Below, piece by piece: positions 34,926 to 47,265 of a stretch of DNA of 64,000 bases. Each line of letters starts with the position of its first letter. Positions within the stretch are counted from its first letter, which is position 1. Origin of the DNA: Bisporella sp. PMI_857 (lineage: Eukaryota > Ascomycota > Leotiomycetes > Helotiales > Helotiaceae); NCBI GenBank assembly GCA_021307315.1, contig JAJSPD010000124.1:1-64000 (forward strand), read 5' to 3'. Below the pieces are notes generated by a model that was not told where the DNA came from, made no database searches, and saw nothing but the letters and a program-made list of their open reading frames with translations. The translations under genes were made by a program, and so were the position numbers.

Positions 34926-35730
34926 TGTACTCGATCTTCCAGCTATCTGCCACGCCCCGATGACACGTTACGGGACCTAATTTCTGGATTAGCCAGTAAA
35001 CAAAGCAAACGAGGCATAGGGACGCGGCAGGGTCGAGATATCTGCTGTGGCACCGGCCATCCACCTGCGCAATCGCGGGGGCTGGGCCAGGTTGTGGAGT
35101 CGGTGACACAGATTCTAAATAGGCATTGATGCTGTTACTCACTTGAATCTGAGGAACATTTCTCGAGGCAGGGTCGGTGAAGAAACTGGCTCTGCCATCA
35201 ATGTTAGGTAGCGAGCAAGGAACCAATTGTAAGCCGCACATTCATATAACGAGAGAATGAATTCAGATCTCCATCCTCTTTGTCGCAGAGCCTCTGAGGG
35301 TAGGCGTAATATATATTGAATGATGGGGATAGCGTTCTCGTGGCAGTTGAGGCTGCGGGGAGGAAGATAAAGCATAGTGAGGCTGATGCTGAGGCTCATG
35401 CCACTAGAGTGTGAGCTTGGGGAAGGATTAAAGTTGCTCCGTCCCGACGACTTCTGTGGCTTGATCGATTACATAATATGGCTGAGGCGGACAATAAGTG
35501 ACCTTTCTTCCTAAATCCCCCCCCCCACCCGCTTAGCCAGCAGCTACATCACTCAACCACTTTCTATATGACTACACTTATTCTGAAGCTTCCTTCTTTC
35601 ACACCAACCATCTGACGACTTACTATACTTTTGCTACCACTAGTTACTGTGCTTCCATTCATTCATTCTTTTGAGATGCCCAGATAGCAACATATTGTCA
35701 ATTTGTTCCGGAAACATAGAACACACTAGA
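34926..35730. other. Divergent promoter region of PAN3 and the UBX gene
   Basis: 805 bp lies between divergent starts. It holds a C-rich run near 35517-35530. Minus-strand frames here (34867-35399) are not conserved-looking and are probably PAN3 leader. Confidence 0.45.
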
Positions 35731-37297
35731 ATGGCAACGTCGGATGTCGATACCAGCGCACTCTCGGAAGCCCAACAACTGGCCTTGCAGCAGTTTACAT
35801 CAGTTACTGATCAGGAGCCTGCTGCTGCTATTCCGCTTTTACAACGTTCAGAGTGGAATGTGACGGTACGCATATCTCTCCGCGCTACAAACATATCCAT
35901 ATGCTGATATGCAACAGATAGCCATTGCTAAGTTCTTTGACGGCGAAGGTACAGACCCAGTCGCAGAGGTTCTTGCGGCACAAAATGCCCCTCCACCGCG
36001 AGCTGCTCGACACGAGAATCTGCAGCAAAGCCTCCTTCATGATGACCCTTACTTCAATAATTCCCGATTATCAAACGATCCTGCTCCTCGAATAGTCCCT
36101 CAGCCAGAGGATCAGATTGCCACAAGACCGCCTTTTATACTGGGCTTAATATTTACACCCTTTAACCTTCTCTATAAGCTATTGTCGACCACGTTCGGAC
36201 TATTCTATTATATATTTCCTTTCCTTCGCCGAGACACCACGAATGGAACAGTGAGGAGACCGACGGCCACAGGCAGGAGGGCTCTCAAACCTAGGGATGC
36301 AGCAGCACGGTTGAAACGTGAAATAGAGGAAGAATATGGCGAAAACGCTCTTCCGTTTTATGAGGGTGGGTATGCGCAGGCCCTAGACCTTGCAAAGAAA
36401 GATCTGAAATTTCTCCTCATAATTCTTTGTTCGCCGGAACACGATGACACGTCCTCTTGGGTCCAGGAAACATTGCTCTCTGGCGAGGTTCAGGCCTTCT
36501 TAAATAATCCAGCAAATGACATCATATTCTGGGCTGGTGATGTAAGGGACTCGGAGGCATATCAAGTGTCTACAGCTTTGCGCTGCAATAAGTTTCCATT
36601 TACAGCCTTAGTTGCGCATACGCCGCAGCAAAGCGCAACTGCCATGTCAGTGCTTACCCGTTTAACGGGACCTATGCCTACAACGGCATATCTAGCCAAA
36701 TTGCAGTCAGCCATAACATCTCACGCAGAGCAATTGAGGACAGTCAGGGAAACTCGGAATGCGCAGAATTTTGAGAGGACCTTGAGGCAGGAACAGGATT
36801 CCGCATATGAAAGATCTTTAGCGCTAGATCGAGAACGCGTAAGGCTCAAGCGAGAAGCAGAGGCTCAAGTGGCAGAACAGGAGATTCTAGAGAAGAAAGC
36901 CGCGGAAGAGGCAGCTACGCTTGCAGAAAAGAAGAAGCAATGGCGAAGATGGAGGGCGAGGAGCGTGGTGCCAGAGCCGAGCGCAGATTCCAAAAACATA
37001 GTAAGAATAGCAATAAAAATGCCTGAGGCAGCAAGGATCATGCGACGGTTTCCAGCAGATGCCACTCTGGAGGAGCTCTACGCATTCGTAGAATGTTATG
37101 ACTTTCTCCAGTCGGGATCCATCGATGAGGTAGTCGATAAGCCAGAGGCTTATGAGCATGTGTTTGACTTTAGACTCGTGTCAACATTACCCAGGGTGGT
37201 GTATGACCCCGAACAGGGGGGCACAATCGCTGAAAGAGTTGGCAGGAGTGGAAACCTTATCGTTGAACCCATTATAGAGGATGAGGATGAGGAGTAA
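35731..37297 (+). CDS. UAS-UBX domain protein (FAF2/UBXD8-Ubx2-like)
   Basis: Two exons, join(35731..35865,35918..37297), 504 residues. The start at 35731 is an internal ATG of a longer open frame and begins the UBA-like domain (SEAQQLALQQFTSVTDQEPA, residues about 10-55). A hydrophobic hairpin (about 116-148, PFILGLIFTPFNLLYKLL) suits insertion in the ER or lipid-droplet surface. A thioredoxin-like UAS domain follows (LKFLLIILCSPEHDD, IIFWAGDVRDSEAY), then a charged coiled coil (about 310-400). The UBX domain is at the C-terminus (IAIKMPEAARIMRRFPADAT). Proteins of this architecture recruit Cdc48/p97 to ER-associated degradation and lipid droplets. The acidic tail IIEDEDEE closes the protein. 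Confidence 0.92.
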
Positions 37298-38473
37298 TCA
37301 TTAGCGGCATTTCAAGGCGTTTGTAAGTCTGACTATGGTAGACCATAATCATGTATAATATGTCGAAGGCAGCGAGTTGATTCTCCAAAGCTCCGCTTAG
37401 CATATTGTCCAAATGTGTGAGAGGATGCAATGGTTTAGGTTTGCTGAGGCCGATTCCGATTTCGTGTCATGGCTAGTCATGTATACAATGCTCATGGATG
37501 TGAAGAATCCTTTGCTGTGCTTGGTATACCAAGAATTGTCTACCCTAACACCGTTGGCATATTTCCTACTAGTTTCCAATCTACTTTAAACCCGATCAAA
37601 AGGCGCCAAGTCTCCCTCCCTTTCTATTGGCATATTGATACTATAAACATGTTCTCCGTAGGTTAATAGCCCTGAGCTTCAATAATTCTACATCGTAAGA
37701 CCACGAAGTTGGAAAAAAAAGGGGAGGGGGTTTGAAGCCTTAGCAAAGTTTTGCGAGCTTCTCAAAAACCTGGTAAGCTTTTCAGACGAACTCCCGAAAA
37801 CATGCCATCATGCCACACAACCATAGAAACGCTCCTGATACCTTCCTGCGCAGCATCAGTTCAAATAGTAAGTTACTTCTCATAAAGAACCATTCTTGCT
37901 TAGGAATCCCTCTTAAACCCTACCAGCCTCGAGGTAGTTTAGTCCTAATTGTCTATTTAAAACTATGCATCACCTCTCCACCACGAAGCTACAGGACGCT
38001 CTCTGGCGCGAGGGATGAAAATCCCATTTTGAGATTTCCATTCCGAAGATTAATGTCATATATGACGAAACAATCCTTTCCTCACCGATATATACGGGTC
38101 TAATGACCTATTTGGATAAGATCAAGGCGCCATGGGGCAATACCGTTTAACACGGCACAAATCCGCGGAACCTTCAAAAGAGATTTACCTTTAGCTAGGA
38201 ATCTTGCTCTTGGAGGACCAGGTAGGTGTTAATATGCCACTAAACTTCGGACGTTTCATAGGTGTCATGATCAAAAGTATATTTGCGGTGAGAAAAAAGA
38301 GACGGACAAAAACAAAGAAAGGACATAAAATGGCAGAACTGGGAGGAAGAGGCAAAACCCATGAGCTTTTGGATCTCGATAATTAGCATATGCTCATATA
38401 TACATGATAGATAAGAAAGCACTTTTGCTTCGATAGTTTGGTGGCGTTGATATTATTTAATGTGGCTAATATT
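37298..38473. other. Intergenic region between convergent genes, no gene seen
   Basis: 1.18 kb between the ends of the UBX and phosphoesterase genes. Short open frames at 37469-38386 are not recognisable. An A/G-rich run (about 37710-37730) is the only composition feature. Confidence 0.5.
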
Positions 38474-39653
38474 TCACTTGTAAAAGACGGCCGCATCTTC
38501 ATCATGCTCCCCCAGATTACCCAAACCCCAATTTGCCTCCACGGTAGACATGATGCTGTAATGATTGAATTCTTCATCATTCGTTGTACCATGAAGTTCG
38601 GGAGGTACTGCATCGCCGAGGAGAATTGAGAATACTCGGTTGTCTGAAAAGTAGTTCTCTGTTTCATCAAAAGCTAAGATATGTTAGATATAGGAACATA
38701 GCGAGTGGTTTTCTAAGCCCGACGAAAGATATGACAAGATAATAAGACATACTCAACAAGACCAGAGTGTTGTTCATGAAGTTCTTGTCCGTGAGGAGAG
38801 GTGTCAAGAATCTGTTCGCCCACGCTCCTGCAACCGTGATCGAGGAATCGTGACCATCATTTGCTGTACCTTAGATCAGCACAATCAACAATCCAAGGGA
38901 GATGCAAGCTCACTCATGTTCGGCGTAATGAACATCCATTGTGGTAATTGCCCATTTTTCAGGTCTCGATCAAACATCGTAAAGTTCTTTATTTTGGCCA
39001 GGCGGTCCTCAACACTCGTGACTGAATCATAACTCATCAAGGGACTTCATCACCGTTAGCAACGAATTGTTCAGGTCCTTGCCCAAATGAAATTACATAC
39101 TTGTGTTTTCGAACGTAATCGTTTGCTCCGGTCACTTGATTCACATAATCGCCTTGAAATCCCGAGTATGGAAGGCTCTCCTGATACTCACTCCAGCTGA
39201 CCCCTTTAGCCTCTAACAAATCGACGATTGTCTTGTACGTCTTGTCAAGACGCCAGAACAAATCAAGAAAGACCCAGTGGGTGTCTCCTCCCACTGATCC
39301 AACGTAGTTCGGCTGACTGGGATGTGTGAGAGCGTGATAGTTTGTCAAAGTGATACCTTTCTTGGCCAGCGCATTCAAGTTCACTTCAGTCTTTCATTAG
39401 CAACCTGACTTCGTAGGGTCGGGAAAGGCGCAATCCTACCATCACCGGCCGCCAAATCGAAATCCGTGTTCTCGAGCCAGATTGTTACAAAGCGATCGAA
39501 TTTCTTTCCCTTTACCGAGCTAGTTGGACTGAGAGTCTTCGCTGTCGCACGGGCAGCCGCAACCGCGGCCGCACCAGTCGCCGTGTACTGAGTTTGCGCA
39601 CTGACCACGGTCAGTGAGGCGAGGACCACACCTAGAAAAGACGCCCAACGCAT
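38474..39653 (-). CDS. Secreted acid phosphatase / phosphoesterase-family protein
   Basis: Five exons: complement(join(38474..38673,38753..38869,38914..39044,39101..39383,39440..39653)), 314 residues. The signal peptide is MRWASFLGVVLASLTVVSA with likely cleavage after it. Family blocks are FDRFVTIWLENTDFD, TLTNYHALTHPSQPNYV, YQESLPY, YVRKHNP-MSYDSV, FITPNM..DGHDSS, VAGAWANRFLTPLL, VLLTFDETE and the closing HYSIMSTVEANWGLGNLG. This fits the PF04185-type phosphoesterases that include fungal acid phosphatases and some phospholipases C. The product probably works outside the cell on phosphomonoesters. The protein is somewhat short, as it stops soon after the last conserved block. Five in-phase GT-AG junctions support an intact gene. 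Confidence 0.9.
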
Positions 39654-40238
39654 TTTGAACTGTTTTTCTTTCGAACCAGAACAACGAGGGTGTAAAATGA
39701 GAAGAGGGGAAAAGGGAAGGAAGAGAAAGAAGAGGCAAGAAAAGGAAAATCACATGGAGCGAATTCCAATATAGCCCCCAGTACGACTTGCCTCAATTTC
39801 ACTGCCCCGCAGGATGATGGATGCGCAGCCAACTGACATCTGGAAATCAGCAGCGCCACCGGGGGATCTGCCATGGGTGCGGTGACCAGTTAAGGATGCG
39901 ATATTACATCGTGCCCCAGGAACTGGGACATGATGTGGAAGTGCCGATGTTAGTGGTTCGGCATAGAGTGTATATCGGGTCTAGTATGTAATGTACGCAC
40001 GGGGTTGGAGGGAACGTTGAATTAAAGCCCTCGCTTATAAAAGCAAATAAGCATGCTTGTTTACGCGCTAGCTCAGGCGCCTTTGAGGTTCATCAGCAAT
40101 AAGGACTTAACGCGATATGATTCTTGTCAGCTACATCCTTCGACCAAGTCCATCGTTGCATATCTAGACATGACTACCTTGAAAGGCTGATATTCAAGTT
40201 ACATAGTTATTGAGCGCCGATGAAGTATCTCCCGTGCT
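39654..40238. other. Promoter-side gap of the phosphoesterase gene
   Basis: 585 bp between two genes on the minus strand. No gene or repeat was recognised. A purine-rich run on the plus strand is at about 39700-39745. Confidence 0.45.
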
Positions 40239-41511
40239 CTACATCATTTTGGACATAAATACAGCCATTCCCATCGCATTTCGATCGAATGTACCATTTA
40301 CCTGGAAATGCTGTACTTGCGTCTTGCTTGCTGCGTTCAAAACCGTCACCGCTGACGGTGTTGTGCCATTTCCGGGGCTCAGAGCATAAATGAAGTTACC
40401 TGCAGCCTTGAGATCGATCAAACCAGGATCCCCGTTTGGGCTAAGATCAATGACATTTTGTATGCTCGCATCTTCCAATGACATCTCTACAAGTCTGTTT
40501 GTGGCGACGTCAGTTACAAATGCAGTATTCGTATTTAGGGCTACCGCAACCCAGCAGGTGGCTCTCTGGCCCTCAATAGCAGCTTTTCCTTTGACCATCG
40601 CTATATTCGATTTTGTGTCGATTGAGAGAACTACGCCACCAAAAGAGGCTTCCGTTACGAAGATGTCGGTAGAACCTGGAATGATGGAGGATCCAAACAG
40701 TACCGCCGTACTATTTGGAGATGATTGGATTCCATCTTGGTTGACTGATGCCTTCGTGGCGCCGCAGGCCTCCTGAACCGGAAAAGTTGCTAAGAAACCA
40801 GTATTGGTTTTTGATGGGTCTCCTTTGACTGTAGTGAATAATTTGCTTTGATCATCAGAGAAAAAGACCTGGGAGACCGTGTTAAGTGGGCCAACTGGTG
40901 GTGTGGTCTGGTTCAGGTCGAATGGACGTAGTGCATCCATTTCTCGCATGCCCTGCGAAGAGAAGGAGGCACAGGAAACGCCTGCTTTGGCTCTAGAGCA
41001 TCCAACACAGACAACATTTTTTTTTAAGGATGCAGCGACGGTGTTGGGGAATTCGCCTGGAATGGAAACTGGTTGACCAACCATGGTGAGTTTGGTAGGA
41101 TTGTTCTTGTTGATTTTTAGCATTGAAACAGTATTTGATCCGGCGTTGACTGCGAATATGAACTGTATTGCACTAAGTCAGTAGTGGGTCATAGTTTGGG
41201 AACTTTTAAAGCTATACATTGCCGACAACCGTTAACGATGATTGGGAGACAAGTGAGTCTGGGGCAGCAGCCTGATTTGTTGATTCGTCAATTGAGTTAG
41301 AACCTGCACTGCCAGTGCTTGTTGAGGAGCCATCTGAGAGCATTCCATTTTGCTTAATAGCCAGAGACACTACAGAGTTCGATTGCGAATTGGTGATCAG
41401 GTATACTGCACCAGCAGCCCTCCCCGTCCAATGAGATTGTGCAGGATGGCTCTTAACTTGCGGAACTAAGGCTGCGATAACTAGTAAGAAAGAAGGTAAT
41501 AAGAAGTACAT
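40239..41511 (-). CDS. Secreted protein with beta-propeller-like repeats (lactonase/carboxymuconate-cyclase-like)
   Basis: Two exons, complement(join(40239..41162,41218..41511)), 405 residues. The start at 41511 gives a signal peptide (MYFLLPSFLLVIAALVPQVKS). Repeated blade-like segments can be seen, such as VYLITNSQSNSVVSLAI, FIFAVNAGSNTVSMLKI, KLFTTVKG, DIFVTEASFGGVVLSID, TAFVTDVATNRLVEM and FIYALSPGNG. Together they suggest a secreted beta-propeller of the type often annotated as 3-carboxymuconate cyclase-like or lactonase in fungi. A Ser/Gly-rich insertion (about residues 60-90) interrupts the first blades. Catalytic residues could not be assigned, so the enzyme label is tentative. The fold and secretion are better supported. 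Confidence 0.8.
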
Positions 41512-42172
41512 GATCTTTCTAATTAAATAATTTTCCGAATTTTTCCGCTGACAGGACGCTGAGTGACCAGCACAGCTGCCAATTTGAGGTGAGAAAGAGA
41601 TGGAAGTAGTAAGAAGAAGATAACGCTGTCCATTCTCCCAAAGGCTTTGTGAAAACATAGTTCTTATATGGTCCGGTAGATGCAGGATATCTCAACTGGG
41701 TTTCCTGATTAGGGAATTCTGATTATCACGATCCTTGGCATAACCTGAAACAGGAAAGGACGGGGTTGCATATTTGAGCGTAGGAAATTATTACATCCAG
41801 CAATGAGTAACTCCATATGAAACAAGAACATACTCTTTGATTATTTGATTACAATTTCTTATTAAGGAAAATCTGATTACCACTAACTAAGTACCCTTCC
41901 TGAAGCTGAAACTTGAGACGAACTGGATTATCTGATCAGAATTTCCTATTTTGGACAAGCTTGGTGAGAGGGAGGGCTTGGCGCTACCTGTCATCACGTG
42001 CACGTCCACCTTTAGCAGGGGTTGCGACATTTACAGTTTACAACTTCTCATACACAAACAAAGATGAAGGATACTTCTTAGACTTAAATTTCGCTTTTCC
42101 CGCATGAGGCTAAACCGCTTAGATACAGCTGTAAATGAACAACTGAGGCTTAAACATTGACCATATCCTACC
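41512..42172. other. AT-rich intergenic region, no gene seen
   Basis: This region is upstream of the secreted beta-propeller gene and left of the hAT MITE. A CACGTG E-box-like palindrome is at 41995-42000. Nothing else is supported. Confidence 0.45.
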
Positions 42173-42180
42173 ATTTCGCA

Positions 42181-42624
42181 CAGTGAACGAGTTAGTATCG
42201 TAGTATTTAGTAATATCGAGTCTCGAGACATATAAGATCGACTTTTTGATACTACGCTAGTATTAGTATGAGATTCTCGTAAAACGCTAGTATTAGTATG
42301 GAAATTGAATCTTATATCATATTGGCAATAATACTAAATACTGTGCTATGGCCACTTTAGGGCTATTTTACAAAGGTCTGAAATGAATTTTACCTTTTTT
42401 AGTACGAATAACCGAATTAAAAAGCTAAGACCCTTGTTGTATTGCTAATTTCGGAATAGCGTCATTTAGAGTTAGTGCTGTAGTATATCGCGGTATAGTA
42501 TAATACAATATAAGATTGCAAATTTTGCTGTAATACGTATACAAATTTCATATCTCATATTGCGTGGTATATGGTATTGATTTTTAGGGGTCGATATATC
42601 ACGATAATACTAACTCGCTCACTG
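42181..42624. mobile_element. 444-bp hAT-type MITE with 8-bp target duplication
   Basis: The left end CAGTGAACGAGTTAGTAT and the reverse complement of the right end CAGTGAGCGAGTTAGTAT match at 17 of 18 positions. Both ends are flanked by ATTTCGCA (42173-42180 and 42625-42632), an exact 8-bp duplication. CAGTG termini with 8-bp duplications are the hallmark of hAT elements. The interior is AT-rich and non-coding, with two copies of ACGCTAGTATTAGTATG at about 42255-42300. No transposase is present, so it would have moved in trans. Confidence 0.88.
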
Positions 42625-42750
42625 ATTTCGCAGGTACAGAACTGCAAAATCTGCTCCAAAATCATGGATGTCTTCCGCATCTTCGATCCCAAGGGTATAT
42701 CGACGATGTGTTGGCGCAATGATTGGTTCTGAGATCCTTGACCGGACGAT

Positions 42751-43805
42751 TTGCTGATGACATACAGGGCCGAAACAAGACCTAGTCGAGAAGCGACGAT
42801 ATCAGCTACGTCAAGCTCAACGGTATCTCTTATCTATCATCGTCCCGGGTGTCTTCCTAAGAATAGTTTTAGTACCTACCGTGATAGGAATGTGAAGTGT
42901 ACCAAGTCTCTGGAAGAGGAGCTCGCGCGCGTCAGGGCCAACGAAGCGTGGCTTATAAAGTGTGCGAGCAGATGCGCAAAATGATTAAGTCGCTAGTACA
43001 ACAACTGGCAGATCATGAGGAAAATGTACTGAGTGAGTTATTGAATGGATTAGGTAAACCGGGCCAGGATCAACGTGTCTCTAGAAGCGCGACGAAGTCC
43101 CGAATTCCTTTCAACATCGCGGAGGTTGAAATGGTCAAAAAGTTAGATATACATTCCCCAGAAAACCTTAGTGCTACTAAATCAAAGGACTCTACTCCAA
43201 TGAGTAGTCAGCGAGGGTAGTATATCCTGTTATCGGCGCTAATGTCAGTGTTCGGGTCTGTGACCTCGATCCGGCGACTTTAGGCATGGAATTCGTACTC
43301 AGGTATGTGTATCTGAAGTCTTGGGTTTCTTGATATCAATCCCAAACCCCTTCCCCAACCACTGATATGATATGGTATTTATTTAAAATAACACTGGTGA
43401 AGCCTCGAAGCACCTTGCCTAGGCCATCTCCATGGCAACCCGAGCAAGCCTCATGAGCCAACAGGACATGCTTTAACAACTAGTACCCAAATTGAATGTA
43501 TGTCAAATTATACCCCACCTAGCGGCGCTCATCCAGCTACCTTGTCAACGGTAGAGGTACCAACAAAGATACTAGAACACCTGCTGAACCTTTCATCTTG
43601 CATATGCTCGGAGGATGAGCTGACGCCGACTCAAGCGTGGAACAATATCCGCCAGGCACCTCATTTCGGTGGACTGGAGGTGCAGGATCTTCGGATATTA
43701 GCCAAGAAGCCGCGCGAAAGGATTAAATGCCATGGGTATGTTGCTCAAGATGAAGCTTTGACATAAGCTGACATCGGCAGCTTTGGTGCCGTGATTAAGA
43801 TCTAA
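42751..43805 (+). pseudogene. Frameshifted bZIP transcription-factor gene
   Basis: The basic region is recovered by removing a 50-bp GT-AG intron (42823-42872): KRRYQLRQAQR joins TYRDRNVK. The leucine zipper then starts (YTKSLEEEL-like, ARVRANEA) but shifts frame near 42960. It continues as RKMIKSLVQQLADH in another frame at a spacing that fits an unbroken helix, so an intron is not the explanation. Further on are VCDLDPATLGMEFVL (about 43260), GHALTT-like residues (about 43470), and the C-terminal family block ELTPTQAWNNIRQAPHFGGLEV (43617-43685). KCHG is spliced to FGAVIKI and a TAA at 43803-43805. This order matches a common fungal bZIP family. The N-terminal end is not resolved, and the hAT MITE lies just upstream. 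Probably not functional. Confidence 0.7.
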
Positions 43806-45720
43806 GCTTTCAAGACTCTAATGTTTGAAACTTTGATCCTAGGACGGGCATTCTAAGGCCAGCACCACAGCAGAGTGGTGATGATGTAGCCCCCAACTTC
43901 ACATATCTACACCCTGCTTATAGGAAGTGCGAGGGAGATGGCCGGCATTTGATGCATCTTGTGGGTTCTAAATTGTCGTAGCGCACGCGTACTCGACCTT
44001 CATAACATCTATACATGCTGAAGTTGCACAAATTACAACGAAAGCTCGATACAAACAATTTTGGGGTATATAAGACCTTCTAAGGCTGTATGACTTCTCA
44101 CTCTATATCCCGGAGACAACGGCGATGAAATAGATTGCGGCATTGAAGTGTTTGCTTTATTTATGTATTTAGTATTTGAAAGGACTAGCATATACATGGG
44201 ATGAATCATCAAAACATAATCCCCTTTAAATATAACGATGCTGGCTGTATTTCAGTTGTGGATGCCACATTCAGTTTGGGTCGTTCAGGGAGTGATAAAT
44301 TGGCGGAGACTGAAAATGGTCGGCGGTACTTATCGACTGTTTTGGGACCAAATATGTGGTGCCACTGAAAGATACTCATAACAAAACCACTTTCATTTTC
44401 TCACCAGATAGTTGGCTGGACCGGCTTGGTGCTGGTTTCTTATAGCTCGCCAGATACAAGGTCATATGAAGAAGATCCAACAGGTTCAAGTCAGTTCAAG
44501 CTTGGATACGGAGGCAGCCCCTTTAAGGCCTGCTGTGGACTTTTGGTTACCATCAATTGCCTGATCCGAGAGACGGAATGTACGCGCTACTTTCTCTTAT
44601 CAAACAACCTGTTCATATCCAGCCTCACTATAGTAAGAGCAAACAAGATATGTATTGCTAATTTGCTAGGTGCTTCATGAATTGGAGTAGGGATAAGATT
44701 TCTGTATCACATAGTAGTGTCACATAGTTTTGAAATTCAAGACGTCAGAACTTCCTTCGTGGATATATATGATTAGATGGCATATAAAAACACGGTCAGC
44801 TTAGCACTGGAACACATTGAAAGGGTTACTGTCGAGGTTCAAGCAAGTAACAAGATAATTGGGCTCGGGGCTTGAGGAGCATACGGGCCATTGAAAAGGT
44901 TGATAAAAAAGAGGATATTCATAACTGTTTATGAGATGAGATGCTTCATCACCTCATCATCCGACGTTCATGGTTGGGAGAGAAAATTGCTTTGACGCTC
45001 AACACTAGGATTTCAAGTCAAAGTAAGATTACTTGGTTAGCTCACGCTACGCAACTCAAGATCTATGAGTTGACTAAAGAATCAACGCGGGATGTGGTCT
45101 GGCATGCAATATTGGCCGGCAAAGTTTAATTCTGCGCATGGGATAATGAATGGCGAAGTCATGGATAAGATCTACTTGTCAAACGGATAGATTATAAGTG
45201 ATATTATCACAGAATAGGTTGTAGAATAGGGCATAAATATTTGATTGTAGAGCTAATAGAATCAACGATCTAGAGTAATGAAAATAGAAATCTTGGCGCC
45301 AAGAGCGACTAAGCCAAATATGGCTAATAGGCTTGGCCGTTTCACACTACTCAATCATGACAGAGTTAAATATTATATGCTAGTTGAGGGACTTGAACCT
45401 GCCGAAAGTCTGGTTGACCAGGAGACATGTTCGTTCACTCTAATCCGCAAGTGTAATTTTGGACTTGATCATTATAAATTGATGTGCGTATCATGGCTGA
45501 CTCAGCAGTGGCAGAAGGCAGCGGGTCCCATGGTGTCTGTGTATTGGGACCCAGAGGCAGCCTAGCTGAAGATTAATGCCTTATGGGTATGAAGTGGGAC
45601 CCTGCCAGCAAATATTCCTTGAAACGTGCACAGGCCCCACAGCAATTTCGAGCTTTTTTTAATAGGAGATTCCCCTTTTATTTTGTTCTTCTTCGATATT
45701 GCGAATTGGATCTAGGTATT
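43806..45720. other. 1.9-kb intergenic region, no gene seen
   Basis: Short plus-strand frames at 44426-44680, 44941-45129 and 45278-45565 have no recognisable domain. Nothing resembling a tRNA or repeat could be fixed. Confidence 0.5.
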
Positions 45721-47265
45721 ATGGCTACCAGAGTGTCCCAAGATAAGGTGTCTCCGCTACCATCACAGCATGGCGCGGAATCTATCACCAGCGGTGCGCA
45801 ACTGAACCGACGACGGCGCCGAAAATCTTCCATTCTAGGCAGCGATCCGAGAGGGGATACTGGCGCACCAGCTCTAAGCACATTATTCAATGAACGTTCT
45901 TTACACAATAAGGTATCTTGTTCTATACCCTGGAGATTCTCGCCACGCTAATGAGACACAGTCCGAGCTATCCGGGCTGGCGGCACGACAGAAAAGGCCT
46001 CCTTCAATATTTAAACGCTGGAAGTCTATCTCGCTGAGACATACATGGCTTAACCCATTGATCATTTGCCTTACTGTTGTCGCCATATATCTTGCCAATC
46101 CCTCGCCCTCAAATCCAGTCTATCCCGCATTATTCGTGTCTTATCCCATTCCACGTTCTGACAACGCAGATCCGACAGAGCCTATTCAGTATGGAAAAGG
46201 GAGGAAGGACTTCGTATTTGTTGCTTTTTATACCATTTTCCTCTCTTTCACTCGCGAATTTATCACTCAGCGTTTCTTACGGCCTCTGGCAATTCATTGG
46301 GGAATAAAATCGCGTGGCAAACAAGCCAGGATTATGGAGCAAGCTTACACCGCCATGTATTTTGTGATACTAGGCCCATTTGGTCTATATGTCATGAGCA
46401 AAAGCGATGTGTGGTACTTCAATGTTGACGCCATGTACGAAGGATTTCCACACAAGACCAACACCGGACTTTTTAAGGGCTACTACCTGTTCCAAGCTGC
46501 GTACTGGGCTCAGCAGGCGATAGTAATGCTTCTGATGTTAGAGAAGCCTCGAAAGGACTTTAGAGAGCTTGTAGCTCATCATGTTATAACATTATCTTTG
46601 ATTTGGCTTAGTTATCGCTTCCATTTCACCAAAATAGGTCTCCCTGTTTTCGTTACCCATGATATTTCAGACTTCTTTCTTGCGGTAGGACCTTAAATTC
46701 ATGATATAAGGGTAGCAATGCTAATTAATCTCAGACATCTATAGTTCTCAACAAGATCGATTCACCAATTACCATTCCATTCTTCATTACCTTCATTGGC
46801 AACTGGGTTTATCTGCGCCACTACCAAAACATTCGGATTCTTCTCTCTATGTTCCCACTTCACTCTCTTCTCCCGGAGCATATCAATGCACACATCTCGC
46901 ACACTTACTCGATTCTTATGGTGGCTATTAACCCTTTCATAATAACTGTCACGAAGATCTCGCCAGCTACTGGTGCACTTATATTACGTGTTCTCCATGA
47001 TCCTTGGCCGGAGTCAAAATTTGCAAGCATTGGCCCTTTTGAACTGAATTGGGAGACGCAACAGTACAAAGCTCCTATAAGCCAATGGATAGCGTTTGGA
47101 CTTCTGTCAGGGTTACAAGCATTGAATTTATTCTGGCTTGGGTTAGTTCTTCGCAGCCTGTGGAGGATAGTGCGAACTTTCGGGAAAGAAACGGTAGACG
47201 AACGTAGTGAATGTGACAGCGATGAAGAATATCCTGCTGAGACCGCCAAGCAGTCGAAAATTTAA
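45721..47265 (+). CDS. LAG1: Ceramide synthase (LAG1/LAC1 family)
   Basis: Three exons: join(45721..45912,45962..46684,46735..47265), 481 residues. The enzyme joins a fatty acyl-CoA to a sphingoid base in the ER membrane. The TLC domain is clear: FTREFITQRFLRPLA, MEQAYTAMYFVILGPFGLYVM, KGYYLFQAAYWAQQ, and the Lag1 motif around ELVAHHVITLSLIWLSYRFH (the HH pair is near residue 270), then HDISDFFLATS across the last junction and YLRHYQN. There are about six to eight membrane segments. The N-terminus has RRRRRK (about residue 30), and the C-terminus is acidic (SECDSDEEYP). Both intron junctions are needed to restore the conserved sequence. Filamentous fungi often have two paralogues, and which this is cannot be told here. 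Confidence 0.93.

Noticed and set aside
34867..35241. 124-residue minus-strand open frame overlapping the first PAN3 exon
   Set aside because: It is in another frame from the PAN3 first exon, and its sequence is not conserved-looking.
45380..45470. Possible tRNA on the minus strand (B-box-like GGTTCAAGTCC)
   Set aside because: No matching A box or acceptor stem could be found at the right distance.
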